Of a DNA stretch of 64,000 nucleotides, positions 9,230 through 16,287 are shown one piece after another. Made by a program: the position numbers and the translations under genes. Source of the stretch: Paenibacillus pedocola (GTDB lineage Bacteria; Bacillota; Bacilli; Paenibacillales; Paenibacillaceae); the NCBI RefSeq assembly GCF_031599675.1, contig NZ_CP134223.1, positions 3,906,001-3,970,000 on the forward strand, given 5' to 3'. Under the pieces are notes generated by a model that was given only the letters and a program-made list of their open reading frames with translations, did not search any database and had not been told where the DNA came from. Within the stretch, counting starts at the first letter, position 1. Each line of letters opens with the position of its first letter.

Positions 9230-9325
9230 CACAGCAACCCGACCGCAGCCTGTTCTTCAATTATTTACCATAATATATACTGTTGATACTACATAAGCAG
9301 ACAAGAATTTTTGTGGGAGGTAATA

Positions 9326-10330
9326 ATGTTGAGAAAAAAACATAGCACAGCAATAATCGCGGCAGCCACCGTCTTCTCGATGGTGCTGCTGGCCGGCTGC
9401 AGGGAACTTCCCGGCAAGGAGGCTGCTGATAACCAGCTTGAGGAGAGCTTCTCCGGTAATAACGGTACTCCCTTTCTGGAATCACTTAATCTCGACCTCA
9501 GTGAGGCCGCAGACGATGTAAGCCAAGACATCGAGGAAGCTGCCGGTAATATACAGGAAGCTGCTGGCAGTGTAAAGGAAGCCGTCCAGGAAGCAGCAGC
9601 GGAGGTAGCAGACCAGATTAATGAGAACGGACTAAGACAAGATCTTACAGTGTCATTGAAAAGCGGGAATTCAACAGAGCTTATTCTGGACAATGCAGTC
9701 GGCAAAATCGAAGTCGTCTCGGTTGAAGGAGATACCGTTCATGTATCAGCATCTGTTATCGCACATAACCCGGTTACCAAAGCAGTTGACCAGAAGATCC
9801 TGGATAATGCCGAGGTTTCAATCGAGAGCAGCAGCGGCAAGCTTATGGTATCCGCTCATCCCAAGGACAGTCCCAAAAAAGACCTGTGGACCTGGGCGCA
9901 AAAGAAATACAAGCATTCCGATTTCAGCATCAACTATGTAATTGAAGTTCCGGCGGGCATCACCGGATATGAGATAAATAATAATGTGGGTTCGGTTCAA
10001 CTGAGCGGCCTACAGGGCAACTTCAAGATTATCAGCGATGTCGGAAGCATTTCTCTCCAAGATGTTCGAATTACCGGCAAGTCCATTGTTCAAACGGATA
10101 CCGGGAGCATCTCCCTTGGACTAGGCAGTATGACCAGCGGCAGCAGCCTTACAGCCAGCAGTGACGTAGGCGCTATAAAAACAACACTCGCCAGAGGTCT
10201 TAAATGCACCGTGAAGGCTTCCAGTGAGCTTGGCGCGATTAGCGGTGTATCCAAAGGCAAACAGGACTATTATGGAGGCGGACCGCTGCTCGCCCTCTCT
10301 ACAGAGATCGGCGCCATTACCGTCCGGTAA
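9326..10330 (+). CDS. DUF4097-type beta-solenoid lipoprotein
   Basis: 334 residues from ATG 9326 (GGGAGG 5 bases upstream; a TTG at 9311 overlaps the site and is less likely). A signal peptide ends in lipobox LAGC with Cys25, so the protein is lipidated and exported. Residues ~60-100 form an amphipathic Ala/Glu helix with near-repeats (EEAAGNIQEAAGSVKEAVQEAA). The C-terminal ~200 residues are a stack of short beta repeats ending VGSVQL, VGSISL, TGSISL, VGAIKT, LGAISG, IGAITV, typical of DUF4097/adhesin-like proteins. The coiled part plus solenoid suggests a cell-surface scaffold or a partner of an envelope stress sensor; this is inference. A terminator follows at 10351. Confidence 0.82.
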   Translation: MLRKKHSTAIIAAATVFSMVLLAGCRELPGKEAADNQLEESFSGNNGTPFLESLNLDLSEAADDVSQDIEEAAGNIQEAAGSVKEAVQEAAAEVADQINENGLRQDLTVSLKSGNSTELILDNAVGKIEVVSVEGDTVHVSASVIAHNPVTKAVDQKILDNAEVSIESSSGKLMVSAHPKDSPKKDLWTWAQKKYKHSDFSINYVIEVPAGITGYEINNNVGSVQLSGLQGNFKIISDVGSISLQDVRITGKSIVQTDTGSISLGLGSMTSGSSLTASSDVGAIKTTLARGLKCTVKASSELGAISGVSKGKQDYYGGGPLLALSTEIGAITVR

Positions 10331-10350
10331 TAGAAGAACATTCAATAAAG

Positions 10351-10389
10351 CGGGCTGTCCCAAATCAACTTGGGAAAGCCCGTTTTTTT
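10351..10389 (+). terminator. Terminator after the DUF4097 lipoprotein gene
   Basis: CGGGCT...AGCCCG stem with an inner CCCAA/TTGGG helix is followed by seven T. It probably also serves the converging minus-strand gene at 10393. Confidence 0.9.
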
Positions 10390-10392
10390 CAT

Positions 10393-10641
10393 TTAAATAA
10401 GTGCAATTGCCAGCAGTGTAAACAGACTCAAGGTTAGAATTTCGCTGCCGTATCCGTAGTACCCGCCATAATAGCTTCCAGGATAAAAAGCAGATGTCTT
10501 CATGCGGCCGTTTCCTTTGGTTTTCAGATACACGTTATTTCTGTCGACGTCGACAACAATTCCCTCGTACCGCTTTCCGTCCGTAGTCATAATCCGCACC
10601 CTTTTATTTTTGCAGTGCAGACAGTTGTAATAAGCTTCCAC
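10393..10641 (-). CDS. Sm-like mini-protein with Gly/Tyr linker and hydrophobic tail
   Basis: 82 residues, GTG start 10641 with GGAGGAGGG 8 bases upstream. The N-terminal ~45 residues look like an LSm/Sm1-type beta barrel segment (KRVRIMTTDGKRYEGIVVDVDRNNVYL), with an upstream CLHC pair. A Tyr/Gly-rich linker (YYGGYYGYG) and a hydrophobic C-terminal tail (ILTLSLFTLLAIALI) follow. The same three-part layout occurs in the protein at 22250-22603, so the two are probable paralogues. RNA binding is suggested by the fold only; a membrane or spore-envelope location is suggested by the tail. No characterised homologue recognised. Confidence 0.72.
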   Translation of the reverse strand: MEAYYNCLHCKNKRVRIMTTDGKRYEGIVVDVDRNNVYLKTKGNGRMKTSAFYPGSYYGGYYGYGSEILTLSLFTLLAIALI

Positions 10642-10754
10642 CAGAGTATCCCTCCTCCTTCGTTTGCTGTATTTTATGAGGTCCGTGATAAAGCGGCAAC
10701 GGCAAGGGTACAGAGATGCGGAAGCTGGGCTTAATAATTTTCGGCCTACCTCAC

Positions 10755-10816
10755 GGTGAATTCTTTGTGAATTTAATGCACCATGTGAAATTATTGTGAA
10801 ATAAAGTACTTGTGAA
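10755..10816 (-). promoter_or_regulatory. Array of five TTCACA-like hexamers (PhoP-box-like)
   Basis: On the minus strand TTCACA occurs at 10811-10816, 10795-10800, 10784-10789 and 10766-10771, with TTCACC at 10755-10760. Two neighbouring pairs are 11 bp apart, the spacing used by Bacillus PhoP boxes (TTnACA repeats). The array lies 115-175 bp upstream of the Sm-like gene (10641) and about 110 bp upstream of the divergent gene (10924). A TATTAA -10-like element follows at 10732-10737 on the minus strand. PhoP control is a hypothesis. Confidence 0.4.
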
Positions 10817-10846
10817 CAAAGTGTGTCTTTTTCTAAAGAAAAGGTT

Positions 10847-10852
10847 TATAAT
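10847..10852 (+). promoter_or_regulatory. -10 element for the small membrane-protein gene
   Basis: A perfect TATAAT lies 72 bases upstream of the ATG at 10924. No convincing -35 is visible at 16-18 bp (TGTCTT at 17 bp), so it may need an activator. Confidence 0.45.
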
Positions 10853-10923
10853 GAAAACAAATAATACAAACGCTTTCGGGCTAGTTTATCAACCAATATA
10901 ACTAATTTGAGGAGGCAGCAATC

Positions 10924-11112
10924 ATGAGCACAGCAAGCAGAAGATTTATGAATGAAGGGGTCCTTCGCATCGCCATATTCATCATGTTCGCGTCCCTCAC
11001 CTACTCGGTACGTCACTATACATGGGCAATTGTAGCGCTTCTGGCCGTAGGAACGTATTCGCTGGTTACCGGCCTCTTCCAGCTCAAACGCAGCAGGGAT
11101 ACGGTAGAATAA
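10924..11112 (+). CDS. Small two-helix membrane protein
   Basis: 62 residues with two predicted membrane helices (about 14-29 and 33-51). Start ATG 10924 has TTGAGGAGG 7-10 bases upstream. The size and the charged C-terminal tail (QLKRSRDTVE) recall the YgaP-TM/DUF2892-like small membrane proteins, but I cannot confirm the family. It stands alone with its own promoter and terminator. Confidence 0.7.
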   Translation: MSTASRRFMNEGVLRIAIFIMFASLTYSVRHYTWAIVALLAVGTYSLVTGLFQLKRSRDTVE

Positions 11113-11130
11113 CCAACCATTCCAAACGTC

Positions 11131-11180
11131 AAAAACCGCTTTCCGCAAGGATTCCAGAATCCTGCAGAAAGCGGTTTTTT
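11131..11180 (+). terminator. Strong terminator after the small membrane-protein gene
   Basis: AACCGCTTTC...GAAAGCGGTT stem with an inner AGGATTC/GAATCCT helix, followed by T7. The A-rich left flank makes it usable from the minus strand too, so it could also end the tRNA-Pro transcript. Confidence 0.9.
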
Positions 11181-11186
11181 TGGTTA

Positions 11187-11260
11187 TCGGAGTAACAGGA
11201 TTTGAACCTGCGACCTCACCCACCCCAAGGGTGCGCGCTACCAGGCTGCGCCATACCCCG
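11187..11260 (-). tRNA. tRNA-Pro (anticodon GGG)
   Basis: A 74-nt cloverleaf on the minus strand. Acceptor stem CGGGGTA pairs with TACTCCG (one G-T). The anticodon stem CACCC/GGGTG closes loop TTGGGGT, giving anticodon GGG (Pro, CCC/CCU). The T-arm contains GGTTCAAATCC. The 3' CCA is not encoded. It is a single tRNA gene next to the strong hairpin at 11131-11180. Confidence 0.95.
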
Positions 11261-11372
11261 ACGGATAAGTATAATGTATCTATATTTATATATACTCCAG
11301 AAAATGCTTACATTCAAGCGGAAATTTATTTAAAACTATTAATAAATTTTTATAGATTTTCGAGAAAGGCTG

Positions 11373-11381
11373 TGCTATACT
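11373..11381 (+). promoter_or_regulatory. Extended -10 promoter of the orphan RNA
   Basis: TGCTATACT (TGn plus TATACT) with only a poor -35. It would start transcription near 11388, just before the structured RNA. Confidence 0.55.
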
Positions 11382-11387
11382 CTTGGC

Positions 11388-11543
11388 ACAAGGAAAGGAG
11401 GTGCGTTCACATCAAGCATGACATGCTGAACGTATCCCTTACCCGGACCAACGGCTGAACTTAAGTCTTGGTGGCGCGGGATACGGATCAAAGTAACAAA
11501 AAGCGCCTCGGGTAGAGAGACCGTCTTCGGACGGTCTTTTTTT
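11388..11543 (+). ncRNA. Orphan structured RNA with its own promoter and terminator
   Basis: About 155 nt with no long reading frame and no downstream gene on the same strand. Visible pairings nest into one fold: P1 GAGGTGC (11398-11404) with GCGCCTC (11503-11509); hairpin AGCAT-GAC-ATGCT (11415-11427); P3 GTATCCC (11432-11438) with GGGATAC (11478-11484), enclosing ACCAA/TTGGT (11447-11451, 11468-11472). A 7-bp UUCG-tetraloop terminator with T7 ends the RNA. The 5' strand of P1 overlaps a perfect AAAGGAGGTG, complementary to the 16S 3' end, so a ribosome-binding site would be hidden in P1. A possible 11-codon frame (MLNVSLTRTNG) starts at 11424. I do not recognise any riboswitch or named sRNA. 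Confidence 0.65.
11518..11543 (+). terminator. Terminator of the orphan RNA
   Basis: GACCGTC-TTCG-GACGGTC hairpin with a UUCG tetraloop followed by T7. Confidence 0.92.
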
Positions 11544-11563
11544 GTGCCTTCTGCTATACATCA

Positions 11564-11620
11564 GCACAAAAAAACTTTAAAGCTGCACCCGCCGGGTACC
11601 TCTTTAAAGTTTCTTTGTGC
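11564..11620 (-). terminator. Long inverted repeat, terminator of the 38-codon gene
   Basis: A 19-base arm pair with one mismatch (GCACAAA...CTTTAAAG and CTTTAAAG...TTTGTGC) encloses a GC-rich loop. On the minus strand the hairpin runs into T7, 15 bases after the small gene's stop codon. Confidence 0.75.
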
Positions 11621-11634
11621 CATCCTATTGTAAG

Positions 11635-11751
11635 TTACGATTTACGATTAGTATAAAACTCGATGATATCGTTAACGGTGCGGAGCGGCTCCGCTTCCTT
11701 GTGGACAGTGTCCACGTCTGGCTTGAGTTGTTCATGCGTATTCGTAGTCAC
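11635..11751 (-). CDS. Candidate 38-residue small protein
   Basis: GTG start at 11751 with AAAGGA about 10 bases upstream; the product begins VTTNTHEQLKPDVDTV and ends DIIEFYTNRKS. It is soluble and acidic in the middle, with a helical C-terminal half and no Cys. The minus-strand terminator at 11564-11620 follows immediately, which supports a real transcription unit. Two perfect inverted repeats lie inside the frame: GTGGACA/TGTCCAC (11701-11715) and GCGGAGC/GCTCCGC (11681-11695). No family recognised. Confidence 0.5.
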   Translation of the reverse strand: MTTNTHEQLKPDVDTVHKEAEPLRTVNDIIEFYTNRKS

Positions 11752-11998
11752 TTGTGTTCATTCCTTTCGATTGTTGAGCTAGCTGCGTCTAAGTTGAGAG
11801 TGTTTTTGCGGCACCTCTATTCATTACCCTAAAATAAGGATACCAACGCACATTTGCTCGTATTTTTTTGTGATGTTTCTGTGTCTAGCTTTTCTCTACT
11901 GAGATTTATATAACCATCTGGACATAACAAAAAACGCCTCCTCAACGTAATATACGTTAAAAAGACGTCAGATATGACAACTTCTATAAAAAATAGGC

Positions 11999-12808
11999 TC
12001 AAGGCTGTCCCAGCTGCTCTCTGAGTATATCGAGCGTCTTCCGGTCCTTTGCCGTAAGCCCGGCGGTATCCAGCAGATCCGGCCTGCGCTCCAGCGTACG
12101 CTTAAGCGCCTGCTCGCGCCGCCAAAGCTCGATATTGGCATGATGTCCGCTGAGCAGTATATCCGGCACCTTCCAGCCGCGGAATTCCGCAGGACGTGTA
12201 TAATGCGGATACTCCAAGAGGCCTGTACTGAAGGAATCCGTTATGGCCGAGGTCTCATTTCCAAGCGCTCCCGGCTGCAGCCGGACCACCGAATCAATAA
12301 CGGTCAGCGCAGGGAGTTCTCCGCCGGTCAGTACATAATCCCCGATGGACAGCTCATCTGTCACCAGATGCTCTCTGATCCGCTCATCATAACCTTCATA
12401 ATGGCCGCAGATAAAGATGAGATGCTTTTCCCGGGCCAATTCCTCGGCGATCTGCTGGTTATAGGTCTGCCCTTGCGGGCACATCAGGATAATCCGCGGC
12501 TTCACCGGGTCAGCTGCAGCAGGTTCCTCTACTATCTCTGAATCCTGGCCCTTCAGACTGCTCTCTTCCTGCACACTCTCCAGAACATGCTCCACCGCCG
12601 CAAAAATCGGATCCGGCTTCAGCACCATGCCTCCGCCTCCGCCATACGGCGTATCGTCCACCGTATTATGCTTGTTGCCTGAGAAGTCGCGGAAATTGAC
12701 CGCGTTCAGTGAGACGATCCCTTTTTCGCGCGCTTTGCCAAGAATGCTTGTGCTAAATACGCCCTCACACATATCCGGGAAGAGCGTCAGCACATCAATT
12801 CTCATCAT
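11999..12808 (-). CDS. trmD: tRNA (guanine-N1)-methyltransferase TrmD
   Basis: 269 residues. It methylates G37 of tRNAs (including Pro-GGG) using S-adenosylmethionine to prevent frameshifting. Visible: N-terminal [15 protein letters not shown], the [13 protein letters not shown] segment, and the trefoil-knot region [16 protein letters not shown]...LQPGALGN. Relative to typical ~245-residue TrmD it carries an acidic insertion at about residues 76-102 ([20 protein letters not shown]). It overlaps the rimM stop by ATGA coupling. The tRNA-Pro(GGG) gene at 11187, a TrmD substrate class, is nearby by chance or otherwise. Confidence 0.97.
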   Translation of the reverse strand: MMRIDVLTLFPDMCEGVFSTSILGKAREKGIVSLNAVNFRDFSGNKHNTVDDTPYGGGGGMVLKPDPIFAAVEHVLESVQEESSLKGQDSEIVEEPAAADPVKPRIILMCPQGQTYNQQIAEELAREKHLIFICGHYEGYDERIREHLVTDELSIGDYVLTGGELPALTVIDSVVRLQPGALGNETSAITDSFSTGLLEYPHYTRPAEFRGWKVPDILLSGHHANIELWRREQALKRTLERRPDLLDTAGLTAKDRKTLDILREQLGQP

Positions 12809-13329
12809 GGCAGCAGCCCTTCCATCAGGTGAACGGTGATCTTTTTGGCGGCGATATCCACATCCAGCACGACATCATTGATCACCGGAATCAGAATGTC
12901 CTGGCCCTTAGCAGGCTTTACTACCCAGACATCATTCGCCCCCGGCTGCAGGATATCTGTAATCGTACCTAACGGCTTGCTTCCGTCTTCATCTGTGTAG
13001 ACTTCACAGCCGACAATGTGATGGAAGTAATATTCGTTCTCCGGAAGCTCCACCAGATCGTCGCCGGGAACCTTTAGCAGGCTGCCTTTGTACTTCTCAA
13101 TCTGATTAATGTTGGTGTAACCCTTCAGCTTGGCAATATACATCCCCTTGTGCTCTTTCGCTGATTCTACAATAACCTCGAATTTCGGGCTTCCATCTGC
13201 CGGAATAAGCAGCAGTTTTTTACCGGGTGCGAACCGCACGTCCGGAAAATCGGTATGCGACAAGATTTTGATCTCCCCGCGAATGCCATGCGTATTGACC
13301 AGCCTGCCTACCGTAAGTTCTTCCGCCAT
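12805..13329 (-). CDS. rimM: 16S rRNA processing protein RimM
   Basis: 174 residues. It binds S19 and assists maturation of the 30S head. The N-terminal RimM domain ([23 protein letters not shown]) is followed by a C-terminal PRC barrel ([18 protein letters not shown]...[14 protein letters not shown]). Start ATG 13329 has AAAGGAG 8 bases upstream; a GTG three codons earlier overlaps that site. It is translationally coupled to trmD. Confidence 0.96.
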   Translation of the reverse strand: MAEELTVGRLVNTHGIRGEIKILSHTDFPDVRFAPGKKLLLIPADGSPKFEVIVESAKEHKGMYIAKLKGYTNINQIEKYKGSLLKVPGDDLVELPENEYYFHHIVGCEVYTDEDGSKPLGTITDILQPGANDVWVVKPAKGQDILIPVINDVVLDVDIAAKKITVHLMEGLLP

Positions 13330-13418
13330 TTTACCCACTCCTTTATCTATTCACTTCTATATTTGAACCAAAAAGGAGCCGGGATATACTATCCCTAGCC
13401 CCTCATTGTGCGCATCGA

Positions 13419-13649
13419 TTAAGATAAAATATCTACGGTCACGCGTTTATCGCTCTTGACTGCTGCGGATGTAACTACTGTGCGGAGTGCCTTGGCGATC
13501 CGCCCCTGCTTGCCGATGACCTTACCGACATCATCAGGATGTACAGAGAGCTCATAAACAATCAGGTGATCCTTCTCCACAGTCCGCACCGTCACATCTT
13601 CTGGATGATCCACTAAAGCCTTAGCAATAACTCCAACTAATTCTTCCAT
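13419..13649 (-). CDS. khpA: KH-domain RNA-binding protein KhpA (YlqC)
   Basis: 76 residues. A single KH domain with the GxxG loop GKQG in VGKVIGKQGRIAKALRTVV. KhpA pairs with KhpB/Jag and binds many RNAs; it affects cell elongation in other Firmicutes. Start ATG 13649 with GAGGG 6 bases upstream. It sits between rpsP and rimM, the standard position. Confidence 0.95.
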   Translation of the reverse strand: MEELVGVIAKALVDHPEDVTVRTVEKDHLIVYELSVHPDDVGKVIGKQGRIAKALRTVVTSAAVKSDKRVTVDILS

Positions 13650-13671
13650 AGAGGACCCTCGCAATCAGTCA

Positions 13672-13944
13672 TTATTTCTGTTGCTTCGACTCATGGAACT
13701 TCTTCATCACGCCTGCTTTGGAAAGCAAGTTGCGGACGGTATCAGATGCTTGTGCACCTGTTTGAAGCCATTTAAGAGCTTTTTCCTCATCGATCTTAAC
13801 TACTGCCGGTTGTTCAATCGGATTATAGTAACCGATTTCCTCGATAAAACGACCGTCACGAGGGGACCGGGAATCGGAAACCACTACACGGTAGAAAGGC
13901 GCTTTATGTGCACCCATTCTTTTCAAACGAATACGTACTGCCAC
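13672..13944 (-). CDS. rpsP: 30S ribosomal protein S16
   Basis: 90 residues from GTG 13944 with TAAGGAGGTG upstream. It begins (V)[41 protein letters not shown], the S16 signature, and ends KFHESKQQK. The frame is open further upstream, but only this start is preceded by a ribosome-binding site and matches the family N-terminus. The gap to ffh upstream is about 430 bp and holds repeats. Confidence 0.98.
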   Translation of the reverse strand: MAVRIRLKRMGAHKAPFYRVVVSDSRSPRDGRFIEEIGYYNPIEQPAVVKIDEEKALKWLQTGAQASDTVRNLLSKAGVMKKFHESKQQK

Positions 13945-14247
13945 GAAATTCACCTCCTTAAAAAAGTATCGAAATATTGGGAAGAAGTTTAGGGTAAACC
14001 TTTTTTCGATCCCTCCCAAACCCTCCCTTCCAAGGGAGGGCCCCAAGGGCCTTGCCCTCTGGACACCCGCTTAAGTGCAACTGGCGTAAGTGTTCAGACT
14101 GGCGGGATCTTGGGATGATGGAGCAGGATCGCTTTTCGTCCCTAACGGGACCCGCTTAACTACGGCGGTACCTGGGGACTGGTTTAACACAAACTTCTAC
14201 TTTAAAGATTAAGGACTTAAGGTCAAAAGATTAAGATCAAAAGCGTC

Positions 14248-14279
14248 TTGATCATCTGATGTTGTACTATGTCTGATCT
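14248..14279. repeat. 32-bp direct repeat, copy 1
   Basis: Identical over 32 bp to 14306-14337 (begins TTGATCATCTGATG, ends GTCTGATCT). GATTAAGATCAAAA also recurs on both sides (about 14229 and 14351). Confidence 0.85.
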
Positions 14280-14305
14280 AATGAAACATTAAGACCAAAA
14301 CCTGT

Positions 14306-14337
14306 TTGATCATCTGATGTTGTACTATGTCTGATCT
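14306..14337. repeat. 32-bp direct repeat, copy 2
   Basis: Second identical copy, offset by 58 bp from copy 1, about 40 bp beyond the ffh stop codon. Confidence 0.85.
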
Positions 14338-14373
14338 GGTAAAGATCAAAAGATTAAGATCAAAACCTTAGGA

Positions 14374-15762
14374 TTAACGGAACGGGAACTTCATGCCGCC
14401 CTTACCGCCAAGACTCTTAAGCTGCTTCATGGCGTTTTTCTTGCCGCCCTTGCCTCCGCCGCCCATCATGCCGGAGAACTGCTTCATCATCTTGCGCATC
14501 TCATCGAATTGCTTGATGAGGCGGTTAACCTCGGCGACGTTCGTTCCGCTGCCGGCAGCAATACGCTTGCGGCGGTTGTGGTTAATGATCTCGGGCTGGG
14601 CTTTCTCGGCTTTGGTCATGGAATGAACAATTGCCTCAACGCGGCCCATCTGCTTGTCGTCAACCTTGAGGTCCTTTACGCCCTTGGCTTTGTTCATGCC
14701 AGGCAGCATATCGAGAATCTGGTCGATCGGTCCAAGCTTCTTAACCTGATCCATCTGCTCCAGGAAATCATCGAACGTAAATTCCGCATTGCGCATCTTA
14801 CGTTCCATTTCCTTCGCTTTTTCGGTATCGATATTGGCTTGAGCCTTCTCGATCAGGGAGAGCATGTCGCCCATACCGAGAATCCGCGAAGCCATCCGCT
14901 CCGGATGGAACGGCTCCAGCGCGTCGATCTTCTCGCCCAGTGCAGCGAATTTGATCGGACAGCCGGTTACGGCCTTGACGGACAACGCCGCACCACCGCG
15001 GGTGTCGCCATCGAGCTTCGTCAGTACGACACCGGTAAGCTCAAGCTGCTTGTTGAAGCTGTCGGCTACGTTGACGGCATCCTGACCGGTCATGGCATCG
15101 ACTACAAGCAATACTTCATCCGGATTAACAACCGTGTGGATCTGCTTCAGCTCATCCATCAGTGCTTCATCAATATGCAGGCGGCCTGCGGTATCGATGA
15201 TGACATAATCCAGGTTATTGTCCTTTGCATGCTGGACAGCTTGTCTGGCAATCTCTACCGGACTAACCTGATCCCCTAATGCGAATACAGGAACCTTAAT
15301 CTGTTCGCCCAGCACCTGCAGCTGCTTGATCGCAGCCGGACGATATATGTCGCCAGCTACAAGCAGCGGGCGGTGATTGCCCTTCTGCAGCAGCTTGGCC
15401 AGCTTGCCTGAAGTGGTCGTCTTACCGGCCCCTTGCAGACCCGCCATCATAATCACGGTCGGCGGCTTGTTCGACTTGGCCAGCTTCGCCTGGCTTCCGC
15501 CCATCAGCTCGGTCAGTTCCTTATTAACGATGTCGATGATAACCATGCCGGGAGTAAAGCTGTCCATTACTTCCTTGCCAATGGACTTCTCCTTCACCTT
15601 GGACACGAAGTCCTTGACTACTTTGAAGTTAACATCGGCTTCCAGAAGCGCCAGCCGCACTTCGCGCATGGCTTCGTTTACGTCATCTTCGGATACTTTA
15701 CCTTTGCCGCGCAGCTTGCTGAACACATTCTGCAATCTTCCGCTTAAACCTTCAAATGCCAT
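14374..15762 (-). CDS. ffh: Signal recognition particle protein Ffh
   Basis: 462 residues. GTPase that binds 4.5S/scRNA and signal sequences and delivers ribosomes to FtsY. N domain, then G domain with G1 GLQGAGKTTTSGKLA, DTAGRLHID and TKLDGDTRGG, then the Met-rich M domain (MLPGMNKAKG...MMKQFSGMMGGGGKGGKK). Start ATG 15762 with AAGGGAG upstream. It follows ylxM by 21 bp, its regulator/partner in all Firmicutes. Confidence 0.98.
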   Translation of the reverse strand: MAFEGLSGRLQNVFSKLRGKGKVSEDDVNEAMREVRLALLEADVNFKVVKDFVSKVKEKSIGKEVMDSFTPGMVIIDIVNKELTELMGGSQAKLAKSNKPPTVIMMAGLQGAGKTTTSGKLAKLLQKGNHRPLLVAGDIYRPAAIKQLQVLGEQIKVPVFALGDQVSPVEIARQAVQHAKDNNLDYVIIDTAGRLHIDEALMDELKQIHTVVNPDEVLLVVDAMTGQDAVNVADSFNKQLELTGVVLTKLDGDTRGGAALSVKAVTGCPIKFAALGEKIDALEPFHPERMASRILGMGDMLSLIEKAQANIDTEKAKEMERKMRNAEFTFDDFLEQMDQVKKLGPIDQILDMLPGMNKAKGVKDLKVDDKQMGRVEAIVHSMTKAEKAQPEIINHNRRKRIAAGSGTNVAEVNRLIKQFDEMRKMMKQFSGMMGGGGKGGKKNAMKQLKSLGGKGGMKFPFR

Positions 15763-15783
15763 ATGCGGCTGTCTCCCTTCATG

Positions 15784-16140
15784 CTACTCTAACCTCTGCA
15801 GACGATCCACGAGCTCCGTGAACCGCTGATTATATTGCTCAGGCAGCATTCCATTATCCGGCAGTCTGCGCAGTTCTTCTAAATATCGGTTACGGTCTTC
15901 ATGTTTGGCTAATAGGCCAAGTTTCTCTTCATAATTCTCCAGCACCTGCTCGGCACGTTTGATATGCTCATACACGGCCTGCCGGCTGATTGCAAATTCC
16001 GCAGCGATCTCTCCCAGGGAGAAATCATCGTGGAAATAATATTTCAGAAACGTTTGCTGTTTATCAGTAAGCAGCCGTTCATAGAATGCGAATAACAGGT
16101 TGATCCGGTTTGTTTTCTCGAGCCTATTCTCCTGACTCAT
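15784..16140 (-). CDS. ylxM: YlxM family DNA-binding protein
   Basis: 118 residues. A sigma-70 region 4-like helix-turn-helix is visible (FSLGEIAAEFAISRQAVYEHIKRAEQVLENYEEKL). YlxM (p13) is linked to ffh and modulates SRP activity in streptococci. Start ATG 16140 with GGGAG 8 bases upstream; the frame extends to 16161 without a better site. First gene of the ylxM-ffh unit. Confidence 0.93.
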   Translation of the reverse strand: MSQENRLEKTNRINLLFAFYERLLTDKQQTFLKYYFHDDFSLGEIAAEFAISRQAVYEHIKRAEQVLENYEEKLGLLAKHEDRNRYLEELRRLPDNGMLPEQYNQRFTELVDRLQRLE

Positions 16141-16212
16141 TAAGGGCACTCCCTTCGTCAAGGAAAAACACTTTACAGCTTCACAACGTCCCTTATGATA
16201 CCGAAAACAAAG

Positions 16213-16250
16213 AAAGATGTCAAGCCTTTTTGCTTGTCATCTTTTTTTGT
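16213..16250 (-). terminator. Terminator after the TrhA gene
   Basis: 13-bp stem with one mismatch (AAAGATGACAAGC on one arm of the minus strand) and flanking T-runs on both strands; bidirectional. Confidence 0.75.
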
Positions 16251-16287
16251 GTGCAAAATGTATCATTTAGAGGCTATTTCACTGCAA

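Larger units (their letters stand above)
13945..14373. other. Repeat-containing intergenic region between ffh and rpsP
   Basis: No gene is seen. Near rpsP a perfect 9-bp inverted repeat CCCTCCCTT/AAGGGAGGG (14021-14040) is followed by GC-rich CCCCAAGGGCCTTGCCC. Near ffh there are direct repeats. The region is longer than the usual ffh-rpsP spacer and must hold the rpsP promoter. Confidence 0.6.

Noticed and set aside
10765..10816. Rex (redox) operator reading of the TTGTGAA motifs
   Set aside because: Rex sites need TTGTGAA facing TTCACAA as a palindrome; here all copies point the same way, which fits direct-repeat boxes better.
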